Position numbers and translations under genes: made by a program. 64,000 nucleotides of DNA, taken from the NCBI GenBank assembly GCA_002718285.1, contig PBAR01000028.1, positions 1 through 64,000 on the forward strand, written 5' to 3'. The stretch's first letter is position 1; each line of letters opens with the position of its first letter. Below are positions 15,904 through 24,692 of this stretch, piece by piece. The notes under the pieces are model-generated. The model was not told the DNA's origin and searched no databases. It saw nothing but the letters and a program-made list of their open reading frames with translations. Origin of the DNA: Fidelibacterota bacterium. Its GTDB lineage: Bacteria; Marinisomatota; Marinisomatia; Marinisomatales; UBA1611.

Positions 15904-17802
15904 TTACTTAGTCGTTGTGTTTGCAAGTATAGCAATAGAGACTAGAGAAGTAATAAGGCTACTAACTTGTTGAATTCGATCTGGAAAATAATTTTGTTCA
16001 GAAATTGGCTTTTCACTCACCCTAATTATACTTCCCGGCAATATAGATTCATTGCTTTTTTGATTTATTCGAGTCGCTTCACCATAAGGAGTAATATAAA
16101 CAATATGTTTTTTATCACCATAAGCCGTCAATCCTCCGGCAAATGATAAATAATTTTTTGCTGAAGCGTTTGCTCTCCATTCAAAATTACCAGGGTTATG
16201 AACTTCACCTTCTACCTTGACTGTGCCTAATGAAGGATTAGCAATAATAGTATCCCCAGGTGTTAAAGTCATTTCACCATTGCTAGAACCAAAAATGAGC
16301 GTATCTCGTTTAACAACTACATTGTTAATATTAGTTGTTTTTTGAAGTCCTCCTGCTCGAGATATAATTGAATTTATGGTTTCTTGATCTTGAATCAATG
16401 GGTAAGTACCTGGTGAATTTACTTCACCATCAACTATGACCATCCTTGAAAGTGTGAAATCTTCAAAAAGGTGAATAGAGATATGATCGTTAGGAAAAAA
16501 TAAAATTTCATTGCTATTTGCTAGGTCAAATGGAATTGGTTGATATTGATTTTTTATTCTATCACGCCTAATTAATTCTGCATCTCTTACATTATTAAAA
16601 TCAACACTCAAAATATTAAGTATTTGTTGAAAAGTTAGATTTTTAATCCATGGCATTTCAATATTAGACCTATTTGTAACAGAAATTGAAATTGATTTAA
16701 TTGGGTCATAGTTAATGGGGATAATTAAACTGTCCCCATTAATAAGCTCAGTTTTACTAAAATCTGATTTAGAAACAAATAAATTAGATGATTGAGACCT
16801 TGCTATAATTACTTGATTATTACCATTAGTTTTTTCACCACCTGCATATTTAATCAAGGTGGAAATATTATCAGTTTCTATTATTTCAAAATAAGATGGA
16901 TTTAATATGTTTCCAGTTAAAGCAACAAAATTCCCACGAGGCGGAACAACAATAATATCACTATCAAAAATTGGTATTTGATCTATAAGGCCAATCCCAG
17001 TGATTAATGGATATAAATCAAGAGTATCTACAATAACACCATTTCGCTGTAAAAAAACATTTCTTAAGGTTCCTATTTCGCTAATCCCGCCTGCTAAAAT
17101 TAAAATATTTGGTATGCTTGTTGATGGATTAACAACATAATTTCCAGGATATAAAACATGCCCAGATACTGAAATATTAATATTTTTTGTCTTACCCACA
17201 GAAAACTCTAAAAACGATAATTGAGGATCTGATTTTAATGTAGCATATATACTGGTAAATCTGTTTAATACATATTCTTTAGCTTGAGATTGATTTTTAC
17301 CACCTAGATAAAGCAAGCCCACATTATCAATAAATATTGTTCCATCACGATCAAGAATTTTTCTTTCATGTTGCTCAGCTTGACCCCATATAGAAATAAC
17401 CACTTCATCACCAAACCCAAGAATATAATTTGAGCTTACATTCGCATTATCAATAAATTGAATAGAATCTCTAAGCGAAAAATAATTGTAACCAAAATGA
17501 GATAGAGGAGGAATACTATCAGAGTCCACAAGTAGTCGATTTAATTCTTTTAAATCTTTTTGAATAACACTCATTTTTTCGCGATAATATTTAGTTAGAT
17601 CACCTGGTCTAACTAATAATCTAACTGGCCCATCTTCGGGATCTTTTTCAGCCTCAAGTCCTTTTTTGACAATTTCATTTGATTGCTGTTCAACTTTAAG
17701 CTTCCCATAAGTATCCATAAATTGCTTTAATTCTTCCGCAGTTTGGCCACTAGTTAAACTTATAGAGATAAAAAATAATAATATTCGTATTTTATTAAAC
17801 AT
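15904..17802 (-). CDS. wza: Wza-like polysaccharide export protein with several SLBB domains
   Basis: Outer-membrane/periplasmic channel for capsule or exopolysaccharide. 632 residues: signal peptide about 1-19; a Poly_export domain about 125-205 starting at YILGFGDEVVISIWG; SLBB domains near 208-245, 292-322, 460-490 and 538-570 (each with a G-x-V/I-x-x-P-G/S-x-Y/F pattern followed by an AGG turn); and a hydrophobic C-terminal segment that may be the membrane-spanning helix. E. coli Wza has 379 residues and fewer SLBB repeats, so this is a long variant. A lipobox cysteine is not evident. ATG at 17802. It lies between the Wzi gene (54-bp gap) and the lipoprotein. Confidence 0.92.
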   Translation of the reverse strand: MFNKIRILLFFISISLTSGQTAEELKQFMDTYGKLKVEQQSNEIVKKGLEAEKDPEDGPVRLLVRPGDLTKYYREKMSVIQKDLKELNRLLVDSDSIPPLSHFGYNYFSLRDSIQFIDNANVSSNYILGFGDEVVISIWGQAEQHERKILDRDGTIFIDNVGLLYLGGKNQSQAKEYVLNRFTSIYATLKSDPQLSFLEFSVGKTKNINISVSGHVLYPGNYVVNPSTSIPNILILAGGISEIGTLRNVFLQRNGVIVDTLDLYPLITGIGLIDQIPIFDSDIIVVPPRGNFVALTGNILNPSYFEIIETDNISTLIKYAGGEKTNGNNQVIIARSQSSNLFVSKSDFSKTELINGDSLIIPINYDPIKSISISVTNRSNIEMPWIKNLTFQQILNILSVDFNNVRDAELIRRDRIKNQYQPIPFDLANSNEILFFPNDHISIHLFEDFTLSRMVIVDGEVNSPGTYPLIQDQETINSIISRAGGLQKTTNINNVVVKRDTLIFGSSNGEMTLTPGDTIIANPSLGTVKVEGEVHNPGNFEWRANASAKNYLSFAGGLTAYGDKKHIVYITPYGEATRINQKSNESILPGSIIRVSEKPISEQNYFPDRIQQVSSLITSLVSIAILANTTTK

Positions 17803-17852
17803 AATTATTAATAATATTCGTGTTTAATTTAATATTATTCGAATAAATCGTA
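17777..17852. repeat. Short direct and inverted repeats upstream of and into the start of the wza gene
   Basis: The 12-mer AATAATATTCGT occurs at 17777-17788 (inside the first wza codons) and again at 17810-17821, 33 bp apart. A palindrome TTATTCGAATAA follows at about 17835-17846. The 54-bp wzi-wza gap is among the longest in the locus and is extremely AT-rich, so a promoter or operator may lie here. AT-rich chance repeats are an alternative. Confidence 0.25.
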
Positions 17853-17856
17853 AATA

Positions 17857-19398
17857 CTAAAAATTAATAATTCTCGATATTGTTAATATTAGGGTATTTG
17901 TTGCTCTAGAATTAGCTAAGTTACCTTTTGAGGCATCAATTGGGTTTCCCATATCATCTTCATAAAAATAGTCGGGAAATCCAAGAAATGCTTCTTGCTG
18001 TTTTTCATAATAAAGCCCGATCCAGGTTCCATTGTATTTATATCGTGCGTCAAGCCTTAATTCCATTTTAACTTCTGCTGGTCTGTGTGTTACGATGCCA
18101 TGCCTTTCATAATTGAGCGCAGGTATTATCATTAATCTATCTGATAAGTAACCCATATATATATACCAATCATCTGAGTCTGATCCTGAATGAGCCCCCC
18201 ATCTCCTACCATAATAGGAACTAAATTGATAGGTATTTCTTTGGTACCATGTGCCCGGACCTCCCGTCCTATGCCTTGAAGTATAGGTAATCATCAAATT
18301 TGTCCATTCAGCACCCCAAATCCAATTTTTATTTGCACCGATACCATAATCTCTAACACCGATCACAGTAGCCATGCTATGATCAGGCTGCGATAAAAAA
18401 TCTGCGAAATACATTCTATTGTCATTAAATCCAAATTCAGCGTATAATTTTAGATCTCTTTCCGGTAATGTCACATTTATATAACCAGATAGAGTTTGAT
18501 CCCAAGCATCGTGCCCACCAACCGTATATTCAGAGTCTAATAAATCACTAGTAAATAACCCTTCAAAAACAATTTTTCGAGCATCTGCCTCTTTCCATTC
18601 ATAACCAGAAAGAAGCTTTCTTCCACCTGTCAAATAATTTCTACTAAATCCAACAGAAAGAATTGCTGATCCATACCATGAAATCTGACCATTAAGTGAT
18701 GTGAAATATTTTGCGTTTTCACCAAATGATTCATTAATCTTTGAAAAACTATATAATCCATAAAGGCCAATATTCCCAAATCTAATTTCATGTATTGTAC
18801 CTATAATTTGAGAAGGAAATGGCTTAGTATTATTTGTCATCTGCAAACCTGAATGAACACCCCCACCCCACCATTTATTTCCATTGTTCCATCCAAAACC
18901 AAAACCTTTATAATGGATAAAAGCAAGAAAATTTCTAAAACCACTTGATTCAGGTCTGATACTTTCTGGGAGTTCTTTATCATTAAGAACAGAAAATGAA
19001 CCTTCACGATCAATACTATTTACAGATAAAAAATTATTGTTGATAATATATGGCTCTGCCAGAAACGTAAAATATTTACTATTCATTGCTAATGCTATTG
19101 AATTAAAACTACCCATTCCTTTTGAAAAGTATCTAACATCCATATTCTCTTGATTAGGGACATTATCATTAAAATAAAATTCATTTTTTATTTGAACCAT
19201 AAATAAAGTTGAATCTGTTTTATGAAATAATGGTCTAAACATGTTTGAATTCATAGGTTTTTCACCATCAAATTGCGATTTCTCATACAATAAAAGATGA
19301 TAAGGATCAGACGGTACATGTATTTGAGAATAAGATGATGAAACAAATGAAATATTTATAAAAAGCATTATAAAAATGTTTTGCCTAAATTTATTCAT
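17857..19398 (-). CDS. wzi: Wzi-family capsule assembly outer-membrane protein
   Basis: 513 residues. A signal peptide covers about 1-25 (ends SSSYSQ). The rest shows alternating beta-barrel strands and ends in an aromatic residue (IINF), as outer-membrane barrels do. The segment WWGGGVHSGLQMTNNTKPFP (about 176-195) is the hallmark of the capsule_assembly_Wzi family, whose members anchor or organise the capsule at the cell surface. ATG at 19398 is only 25 bp from the divergently transcribed plus-strand gene, so its promoter must overlap that gene or transcription must arrive from the WecA side. It is first in the export core Wzi-Wza-lipoprotein-Wzz. Confidence 0.88.
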   Translation of the reverse strand: MNKFRQNIFIMLFINISFVSSSYSQIHVPSDPYHLLLYEKSQFDGEKPMNSNMFRPLFHKTDSTLFMVQIKNEFYFNDNVPNQENMDVRYFSKGMGSFNSIALAMNSKYFTFLAEPYIINNNFLSVNSIDREGSFSVLNDKELPESIRPESSGFRNFLAFIHYKGFGFGWNNGNKWWGGGVHSGLQMTNNTKPFPSQIIGTIHEIRFGNIGLYGLYSFSKINESFGENAKYFTSLNGQISWYGSAILSVGFSRNYLTGGRKLLSGYEWKEADARKIVFEGLFTSDLLDSEYTVGGHDAWDQTLSGYINVTLPERDLKLYAEFGFNDNRMYFADFLSQPDHSMATVIGVRDYGIGANKNWIWGAEWTNLMITYTSRHRTGGPGTWYQRNTYQFSSYYGRRWGAHSGSDSDDWYIYMGYLSDRLMIIPALNYERHGIVTHRPAEVKMELRLDARYKYNGTWIGLYYEKQQEAFLGFPDYFYEDDMGNPIDASKGNLANSRATNTLILTISRIINF

Positions 19399-19423
19399 AT
19401 TATTTATTCATAACTTTTATTAG

Positions 19424-20005
19424 ATGAAAAGTAAATTTTTTACAATAATATTAATATCCTCAATAGTTTGGGCATCTGCCGGATATGATAATGGAACATC
19501 AACGGGAAGAGGAAAGTTTAAAATAGATATCACTTGGAACCCTTTTAAAAAATTTGATTTTGGTCAAAGTTATATTGTAATGAGCTATGGTTTCACAGAA
19601 AACTTTGATTTTCATGGATATATATCTAAGCATCCAGAGGGATTTTATACATATTATTATGGATTATTCTATCAATTTTTTGATTCAGATAAATTGGACT
19701 TAGCAACCGCAATTGGCGCTAGAAAGAATCTTCAAGATAAAAAAATAAATCATCTTTTTTTACCACAATTATTATTTACGCGTAAAGTTACTCAAAATTT
19801 AAGTTTTGGCGGAAGCATTGTTGGTGTGAGTGATTATTCAACAAAAATAAATACGGCTCTTGATATAGGGGCTACCTATAAGTTAAAATACAAATCAAAT
19901 GCTATTGAAAGTATTTCCCTTAGTTTTGGGGGCTTTCATCCAGCTACTTGGAAACCATCCTCATTTTTTTTGCCGACATATAGTATTGACATAAAATTTA
20001 ATTAG
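19424..20005 (+). CDS. Small predicted outer-membrane beta-barrel protein, unknown function
   Basis: The only plus-strand gene in the window. 193 residues; signal peptide about 1-19 (ends WASAG), then short amphipathic strands rich in Tyr, Phe and Gly, and a C-terminal SIDIKFN as in small barrels. I do not recognise a family. Its ATG is 25 bp from the Wzi start, and its last 8 bases overlap the 3' end of the WecA-family gene, so it is squeezed between two minus-strand blocks. No good ribosome-binding site is visible before the ATG. Neighbour context suggests an envelope role, possibly linked to the polysaccharide. Confidence 0.7.
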   Translation: MKSKFFTIILISSIVWASAGYDNGTSTGRGKFKIDITWNPFKKFDFGQSYIVMSYGFTENFDFHGYISKHPEGFYTYYYGLFYQFFDSDKLDLATAIGARKNLQDKKINHLFLPQLLFTRKVTQNLSFGGSIVGVSDYSTKINTALDIGATYKLKYKSNAIESISLSFGGFHPATWKPSSFFLPTYSIDIKFN

Positions 20006-21041
20006 ATATTATCCTTCTAAAAATAAATGAGATTCCAAACCAAATAGAGAAAATTGTAATACAGAACCAAAAAGAAATAGAGTATCCAATTAATGAAAGT
20101 GTAATTCCTCCTAAAACAATAAATACAACTAATAAATCAAGAGAGGAAAAATCTCGGATTAAGCAGCCATGTCTTTTTTGTAAAATAAAAATAATGTAAG
20201 ATACCGCAATTAATGATGAAAATAATCTTATACCTAGCGAGAGCTCTGTTATCCATAGACTTTCACTTATAGTCAATAAAATTGCAACCTGAAAAATGTA
20301 AGTAATAATAAGGTTTTTTCTACTAATTATAGAAATTAAGATCATTGCTAGTAATGCCCCAAAATGAAAGATATTCATTTTTTGTATAAAACTTATATCT
20401 AAAACAATAGAAAAAAATAAACATAATAATAAAACTAATATAAATAATGTCCTATAGATCAGAGGTTGTTTTTCGATTGACTCCTTCTGCCAGGAATAAA
20501 ATGGTTTTATTATTCTTTCAAGCAAAGGAACATAAGCCTGAACAGGAGGAGTTAAAATAAATAATAAGAGCAAAGACAAATGCCCTAACATTATATTGGT
20601 TGATAAAATATTTGTAAAACTATATACAGAAAAAATTACTGAAAATAACCCGATGAAATAAATTGTACCGATTGAAGTAAGATAGCTACTTATTTGCTGC
20701 AATAACAAGTGATGTAAATGGATTGTATCGGGAGTCATGGGACTTTTTTTATCAGCCAATCGTGTAAAAAATACCCTGGAAGTATCTGCAATAAGATATG
20801 ATACTAAAATAACAAAAGGAGACATAATTAATTTGCCACCATTATTAGATAAATCGAAGTATAATAACGGGAGCACAGCAGCATGATATCCTAAAAAAAG
20901 ACTCCCACTATCACCCATAAAAATTTTTGCATTTCTTTGATTAAGGATCAAAAAACCTAACAGAATTAAGGATAAAAGAATATTTATATTAGAAAAATAT
21001 GAATTTTCTATGAAACCTAATCCTGCACATAGAATAAACAT
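19998..21041 (-). CDS. WecA-family C-terminal fragment
   Basis: The first ATG after the TAA is at 21041, giving 347 residues, but this already lies past the conserved NAVNLLDGLDG motif (coded at about 21050-21085, directly upstream and in frame). If the fragment is translated separately, a useful start would have to be a near-cognate codon between 21170 and 21100. Visible motifs are MGDSGSLFLGYH (about 42-53) and HLHHLL; about ten membrane segments follow. Confidence 0.6.
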   Translation of the reverse strand: MFILCAGLGFIENSYFSNINILLSLILLGFLILNQRNAKIFMGDSGSLFLGYHAAVLPLLYFDLSNNGGKLIMSPFVILVSYLIADTSRVFFTRLADKKSPMTPDTIHLHHLLLQQISSYLTSIGTIYFIGLFSVIFSVYSFTNILSTNIMLGHLSLLLLFILTPPVQAYVPLLERIIKPFYSWQKESIEKQPLIYRTLFILVLLLCLFFSIVLDISFIQKMNIFHFGALLAMILISIISRKNLIITYIFQVAILLTISESLWITELSLGIRLFSSLIAVSYIIFILQKRHGCLIRDFSSLDLLVVFIVLGGITLSLIGYSISFWFCITIFSIWFGISFIFRRIISN

Positions 21042-21170
21042 AAATCCTGCCGCAAGACCATCTAATCCATCTAAAAGATTTACGGCGTTATATAGTCCAA
21101 TAAACCATATCAGAAATAGTAATAATAAGATATTTTTAGATAATGAAATATTTAAAGTATAAAAACTTAT

Positions 21171-21509
21171 TTAATTAATAGTTCCCCAGAATACTGTACA
21201 AATAAATAGTGCAATTAGTAATTGAATTGCTAGTTTTATTTTCCATGAAATAGTAAAAATATCATCAATAGCACCTAATATAATTGTAATTATCCCTCCA
21301 ATTATATACCAATTATTTACTAAATCAAATTCCCAACAAAAAAATAAAAAAATCGGACCGAAAATAATTCCACCAAGCTGAGGAGTATAATTCTTATGTT
21401 TTTTCCTATAATCAGGAGATGCTAAAGCATAGTTTTTACCAATTGAGGTCACTGCAAAATGGATAACAACTGAAATCATAAAAATTGCTATATAAGGAAT
21501 ATCAATCAA
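21171..21509 (-). CDS. WecA-family N-terminal fragment (112 residues)
   Basis: ATG at 21509 to the TAA at 21171. It contains YALASPDYRKKH (28-39) and PQLGG, matching the substrate-binding start of the family, and GAIDD (about 89-93). On its own it has about three membrane segments and no complete active site. Confidence 0.75.
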   Translation of the reverse strand: MIDIPYIAIFMISVVIHFAVTSIGKNYALASPDYRKKHKNYTPQLGGIIFGPIFLFFCWEFDLVNNWYIIGGIITIILGAIDDIFTISWKIKLAIQLLIALFICTVFWGTIN

Positions 21510-21521
21510 TAAATTCTCAAA

Positions 21522-22187
21522 TTAATTTTCAGGATTAAATAAAACATGATTTGGTAAACTTCTAAAACAAAATTTATATATATTAGACTTTGGGAAAATA
21601 ATCATTATAATTGTTAAAATAATTAATAATATATCTACAATAATCGATTTTTTTTTACTATACCAATATTCGAGCTCTGATTTAAATGGAACAATTTGAT
21701 TTTTATAAAAATCTTTTGGATCTTCTATTTTTGAAAAATATTTTTCTTCATCTCTAAAAATGATTGAACCTATTCCTGTTACTCCTGGTTTTAAGTTTTT
21801 TATTTTAATTAATAAGTTATCTGGGATCATATCATATTGATTTTTAACTAGGGGCCGAGGCCCAACTAAACTCATATCTCCAATTAGAACATTTAAAAAT
21901 TGAGGAAATTCATTTAACTTAGTCTTTCGTAGAATTTTTCCAAATGGAAGCACTCTTGGATCATTTTTTACTGTAATATCTCCCATCCCCATATTTGGGC
22001 TATTTTTTACCATTGTAGCAAATTTAATTAAACCAAATTCTTTACCATTTTTCCCAATTCGAATTTGTTTGTAAAAAACTTCTCCTTCTCCAGATAGATT
22101 TAATATAATGATAATTATTAGTCCAAATGGAAGAAAGCTTATAATTATCAACAAAGAAAGTAAAATATCAATTATTCTTTTCAACAC
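21522..22187 (-). CDS. Small phosphoglycosyl (bacterial sugar) transferase with an Asn-Glu dyad
   Basis: 221 residues, single N-terminal hydrophobic segment (about 8-30), then KFATM (55-59), TKLNEFPQ (89-96) and VGPRP (108-112), so it is a PglC/WcaJ catalytic-domain family member without the large membrane domain. The usual catalytic Asp-Glu dyad reads N92-E93 here. This Asn form may define a subgroup, though in PglC the Asp is the nucleophile, so activity is not assured. The start is GTG at 22187 (an in-frame stop is two codons upstream). It lies 12 bp before the broken WecA gene. Confidence 0.85.
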   Translation of the reverse strand: MLKRIIDILLSLLIIISFLPFGLIIIIILNLSGEGEVFYKQIRIGKNGKEFGLIKFATMVKNSPNMGMGDITVKNDPRVLPFGKILRKTKLNEFPQFLNVLIGDMSLVGPRPLVKNQYDMIPDNLLIKIKNLKPGVTGIGSIIFRDEEKYFSKIEDPKDFYKNQIVPFKSELEYWYSKKKSIIVDILLIILTIIMIIFPKSNIYKFCFRSLPNHVLFNPEN

Positions 22188-22190
22188 AAT

Positions 22191-23222
22191 CTAATCTCTA
22201 TATGAAAGATCTTCTGGGGGCTTAAAACCTCCACTATAAATGGGCAACCCTGATTTAAAATAATCTTTATACCATAAAACAGTTTTATTTAAGCCATCCT
22301 GCCAAGATATTTTTGGACTATAACCTAATTCACTTTTAGATTTAGATATATCTGGACATCTCTTACTTACTGACCCTGGATACGTTGATGCATTTATATA
22401 TTCTCCATTATAATCCATAATTTCACCAACAAATTTTGTTAATTCGCTAATTGTTATTTCTAAAGGGGAGCCAATATGATATATTTGCTGATTTGAATTC
22501 TCATTTTCCATTGCTAGCACAGTACCTTCTGAAGCATCAGATATATAACAAAACGCCCGAGTTTGCTCAGCGCCATAAATTTTAAATGGATTTTCTTTAT
22601 TATAGAATCTCTCAACTAAGTGGGGTATGACATGCTTAAAACCCATTCTAGGGCCAAAAATATTTTGATATCTCACAATGGTTGCTGGAAAATTATATTT
22701 TTTACCATAATTCAAAAACGCTGATTCACCTAGAATTTTGGTTACGGCATATGTAAATCTAGGATGAGCAATTTCAGATATTGTTAAAGGAACATTTTCA
22801 GAGGTCGGAACATGATAATTAAAATAATCTGTAGTCGCTGCATAACATTCACTTGATGAAGAGAACAAAACTTTCCCAATATTATTTTCACAAATCCACT
22901 TTAATGTATTTTGAATTAATGCAGTATTAATACGTATGACTTCATGAGGTTCATCTATACAACGATTAACACCAACAACTGAGGCTAACATATAAACATA
23001 ATCATATTTTTTTTCAAGTTTATTATAATTTTCAATACTTGTAAAATCACCCTCAATTATATTTATTGGATAATCAGAAGTGATTTTATTAAAATAATCA
23101 TCCTTTTGACCCAAAGAAAAAATATCAGCAATTGTAATTTCGTATTTTCTTTTTTTTGATAAGAATTTAGTTATTCCCAAACCAATAAATCCCGCTCCAC
23201 CAAGAATTAAGACTTTTTTCAT
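22191..23222 (-). CDS. NAD-dependent epimerase/dehydratase (extended SDR)
   Basis: 343 residues. The cofactor motif GGAGFIG is at 8-14, and the catalytic YAVTK is at Y158/K162, with SSSSE at 121-125. Overall organisation resembles UDP-glucuronate decarboxylase or UDP-sugar 4-epimerases (RYQNIFGPRMG near residue 188 is the substrate-proximal region). It could interconvert or decarboxylate the uronate produced by the adjacent nucleotide-sugar dehydrogenase. ATG at 23222; 48 bp separate it from the dehydrogenase, and it ends 3 bp before the sugar transferase start. Confidence 0.85.
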   Translation of the reverse strand: MKKVLILGGAGFIGLGITKFLSKKRKYEITIADIFSLGQKDDYFNKITSDYPINIIEGDFTSIENYNKLEKKYDYVYMLASVVGVNRCIDEPHEVIRINTALIQNTLKWICENNIGKVLFSSSSECYAATTDYFNYHVPTSENVPLTISEIAHPRFTYAVTKILGESAFLNYGKKYNFPATIVRYQNIFGPRMGFKHVIPHLVERFYNKENPFKIYGAEQTRAFCYISDASEGTVLAMENENSNQQIYHIGSPLEITISELTKFVGEIMDYNGEYINASTYPGSVSKRCPDISKSKSELGYSPKISWQDGLNKTVLWYKDYFKSGLPIYSGGFKPPEDLSYRD

Positions 23223-23270
23223 AGATTTTTCACTTTTTTATTTTCATTAATTTATAACTACTATTTTTGA

Positions 23271-24692
23271 TTAAATATCTCCCCTTCCCAAAACTTTAAC
23301 TTTATGTTTTGTCATTAAAACTCTAATATTTTCTGGTGATAGCAGACCTATTATATCATAAATGAACAATGGTTTTAATTTTAGAATTGCTTTAATTGTT
23401 TTATCATCTTTATAGATTGAATGACCAGCAGTAATCAAAATTAAATTTGGGGAAGAATGAAGTTGCTTCTCTAAATCTTGTTCAATAGTTAACGATTTCT
23501 CATCCCAATATTTTACATAAGGATCATGACACAAAATATTCTGACATTCATTATTTATATAATTATATAATTTTTCAACAGGCGTACTCCTTGTATCGCC
23601 TATATCTCCTCTATAAGATATACCTAGAAACAATATTTTCGATTTAGATAAATTTGAAAAATGTTTTATTAGGAATTCAAATGCAAATCTTGGCATCTGA
23701 TCATTAATATTAATCGCCATCTCGCTTTGGCCTAAAGATTCATCACTATTAAAAAGATTTTGGCGAGCCCAACTAGCAAGCAAAGCATCCTTTGTTAAAC
23801 AATATCCACCTACTCCAATACCAGGATACATTAAATTTGCATGAGTGGGACGAAGGCGAATTGCATTAATTATATCATATAGATTTACACCGGCTTCTTC
23901 CGAAAAACGAGACCATTCAACCATAAATGCAATATTCATTGCACGGTATGAGTTTTCTAAAACCTTTGCAATTTCTGTTGAGTTTGTATTGTCAAGCCTG
24001 GTTAATGGGTATTCATCCGTTCTAATAATTGTATGTAAAAATGATTCTACAGCATTTGCACTTCTTTCATCAACTCCTGAATATACACGATAAAAATTTT
24101 GAATGGAATCAATGTAGTCTGGGCCAGGCATAACTCTCTCATAAGAATGGCCAATTTTAATATTGTCTGTAGCCAAATTTCTTTCTTTTAATGAATCATA
24201 AATTATTGGCATAACAATATCACTACAAGTTCCTGGAGGAACAGTAGTTTCAATTAGTATTAATGCATCTGGTTTACATTTATTTCCAATACTTTTTATT
24301 GCATTTTTAAATGAAGAAAGATCTACATTAAATGATTTTAATGACCCAGAATCAGAATTTTCTTTTTCAACATCTAAATTTATATCTACAATAATCACAT
24401 CTGCGAAGAGGTATGCATCAGTACTAGTAGTTGCAATAAAATTTCCTTTTGAAATCGTTTTTTTATAAAACATTTCAATTTTTGGATCTTCACAATAAAG
24501 AGGAAAATTACCATTATTTAAATTTTCAACTAAATTTTCACCATGAATTGTTGGGGCCTCAACACCAATTACATTATAATCTTCATTAATTGAATTTGCA
24601 CAAACAAGGGACATTACAGAACCCACAAATCCTAAACCTTGAATAGCTACAGTTTTGTTATTATTATCTGAAAAATTCTTTAATTCATTCAT
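23271..24692 (-). CDS. UDP-glucose/UDP-ManNAc-type nucleotide-sugar dehydrogenase
   Basis: 473 residues. It performs NAD-dependent two-step oxidation of a nucleotide sugar to a uronic acid. The N-terminal Rossmann motif GLGFVG is at 19-24, ETTVPPGT at 148-155, the substrate-binding helix ENSYRAMNIAF near 246-256, and the catalytic cysteine C298 in GVGGYCLTKD. This supports the WecC/Ugd superfamily. A C-terminal UDP-binding domain follows. ATG at 24692 overlaps the upstream GT4 stop by one base (TAATG). Which uronate it makes is not decided by the sequence I can see. Confidence 0.88.
   Translation of the reverse strand: MNELKNFSDNNNKTVAIQGLGFVGSVMSLVCANSINEDYNVIGVEAPTIHGENLVENLNNGNFPLYCEDPKIEMFYKKTISKGNFIATTSTDAYLFADVIIVDINLDVEKENSDSGSLKSFNVDLSSFKNAIKSIGNKCKPDALILIETTVPPGTCSDIVMPIIYDSLKERNLATDNIKIGHSYERVMPGPDYIDSIQNFYRVYSGVDERSANAVESFLHTIIRTDEYPLTRLDNTNSTEIAKVLENSYRAMNIAFMVEWSRFSEEAGVNLYDIINAIRLRPTHANLMYPGIGVGGYCLTKDALLASWARQNLFNSDESLGQSEMAININDQMPRFAFEFLIKHFSNLSKSKILFLGISYRGDIGDTRSTPVEKLYNYINNECQNILCHDPYVKYWDEKSLTIEQDLEKQLHSSPNLILITAGHSIYKDDKTIKAILKLKPLFIYDIIGLLSPENIRVLMTKHKVKVLGRGDI

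Larger units (their letters stand above)
19998..21509 (-). pseudogene. WecA/MraY-family UDP-sugar:polyprenyl-phosphate transferase split by an in-frame TAA
   Basis: This family links a sugar-1-phosphate to undecaprenyl phosphate at the inner membrane. The gene reads as one frame of 504 codons except for a single TAA at 21173-21171. Before it lie the first helices and the catalytic pair in GAIDD (about residues 89-93). After it, still in the same frame, lies NAVNLLDGLDGLAAG, then the IFMGDSGSLFLGYH motif and the HLHH loop near the Mg-binding site. A product ending at the stop would lack half the active site. Options are a real nonsense mutation, a base-call error, readthrough, or two separately translated pieces. 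The C-terminal part has about 200 extra membrane residues. Confidence 0.85.

Noticed and set aside
21042..21170. Frameshift between the WecA halves
   Set aside because: Both parts are in the same frame; only one TAA separates them.
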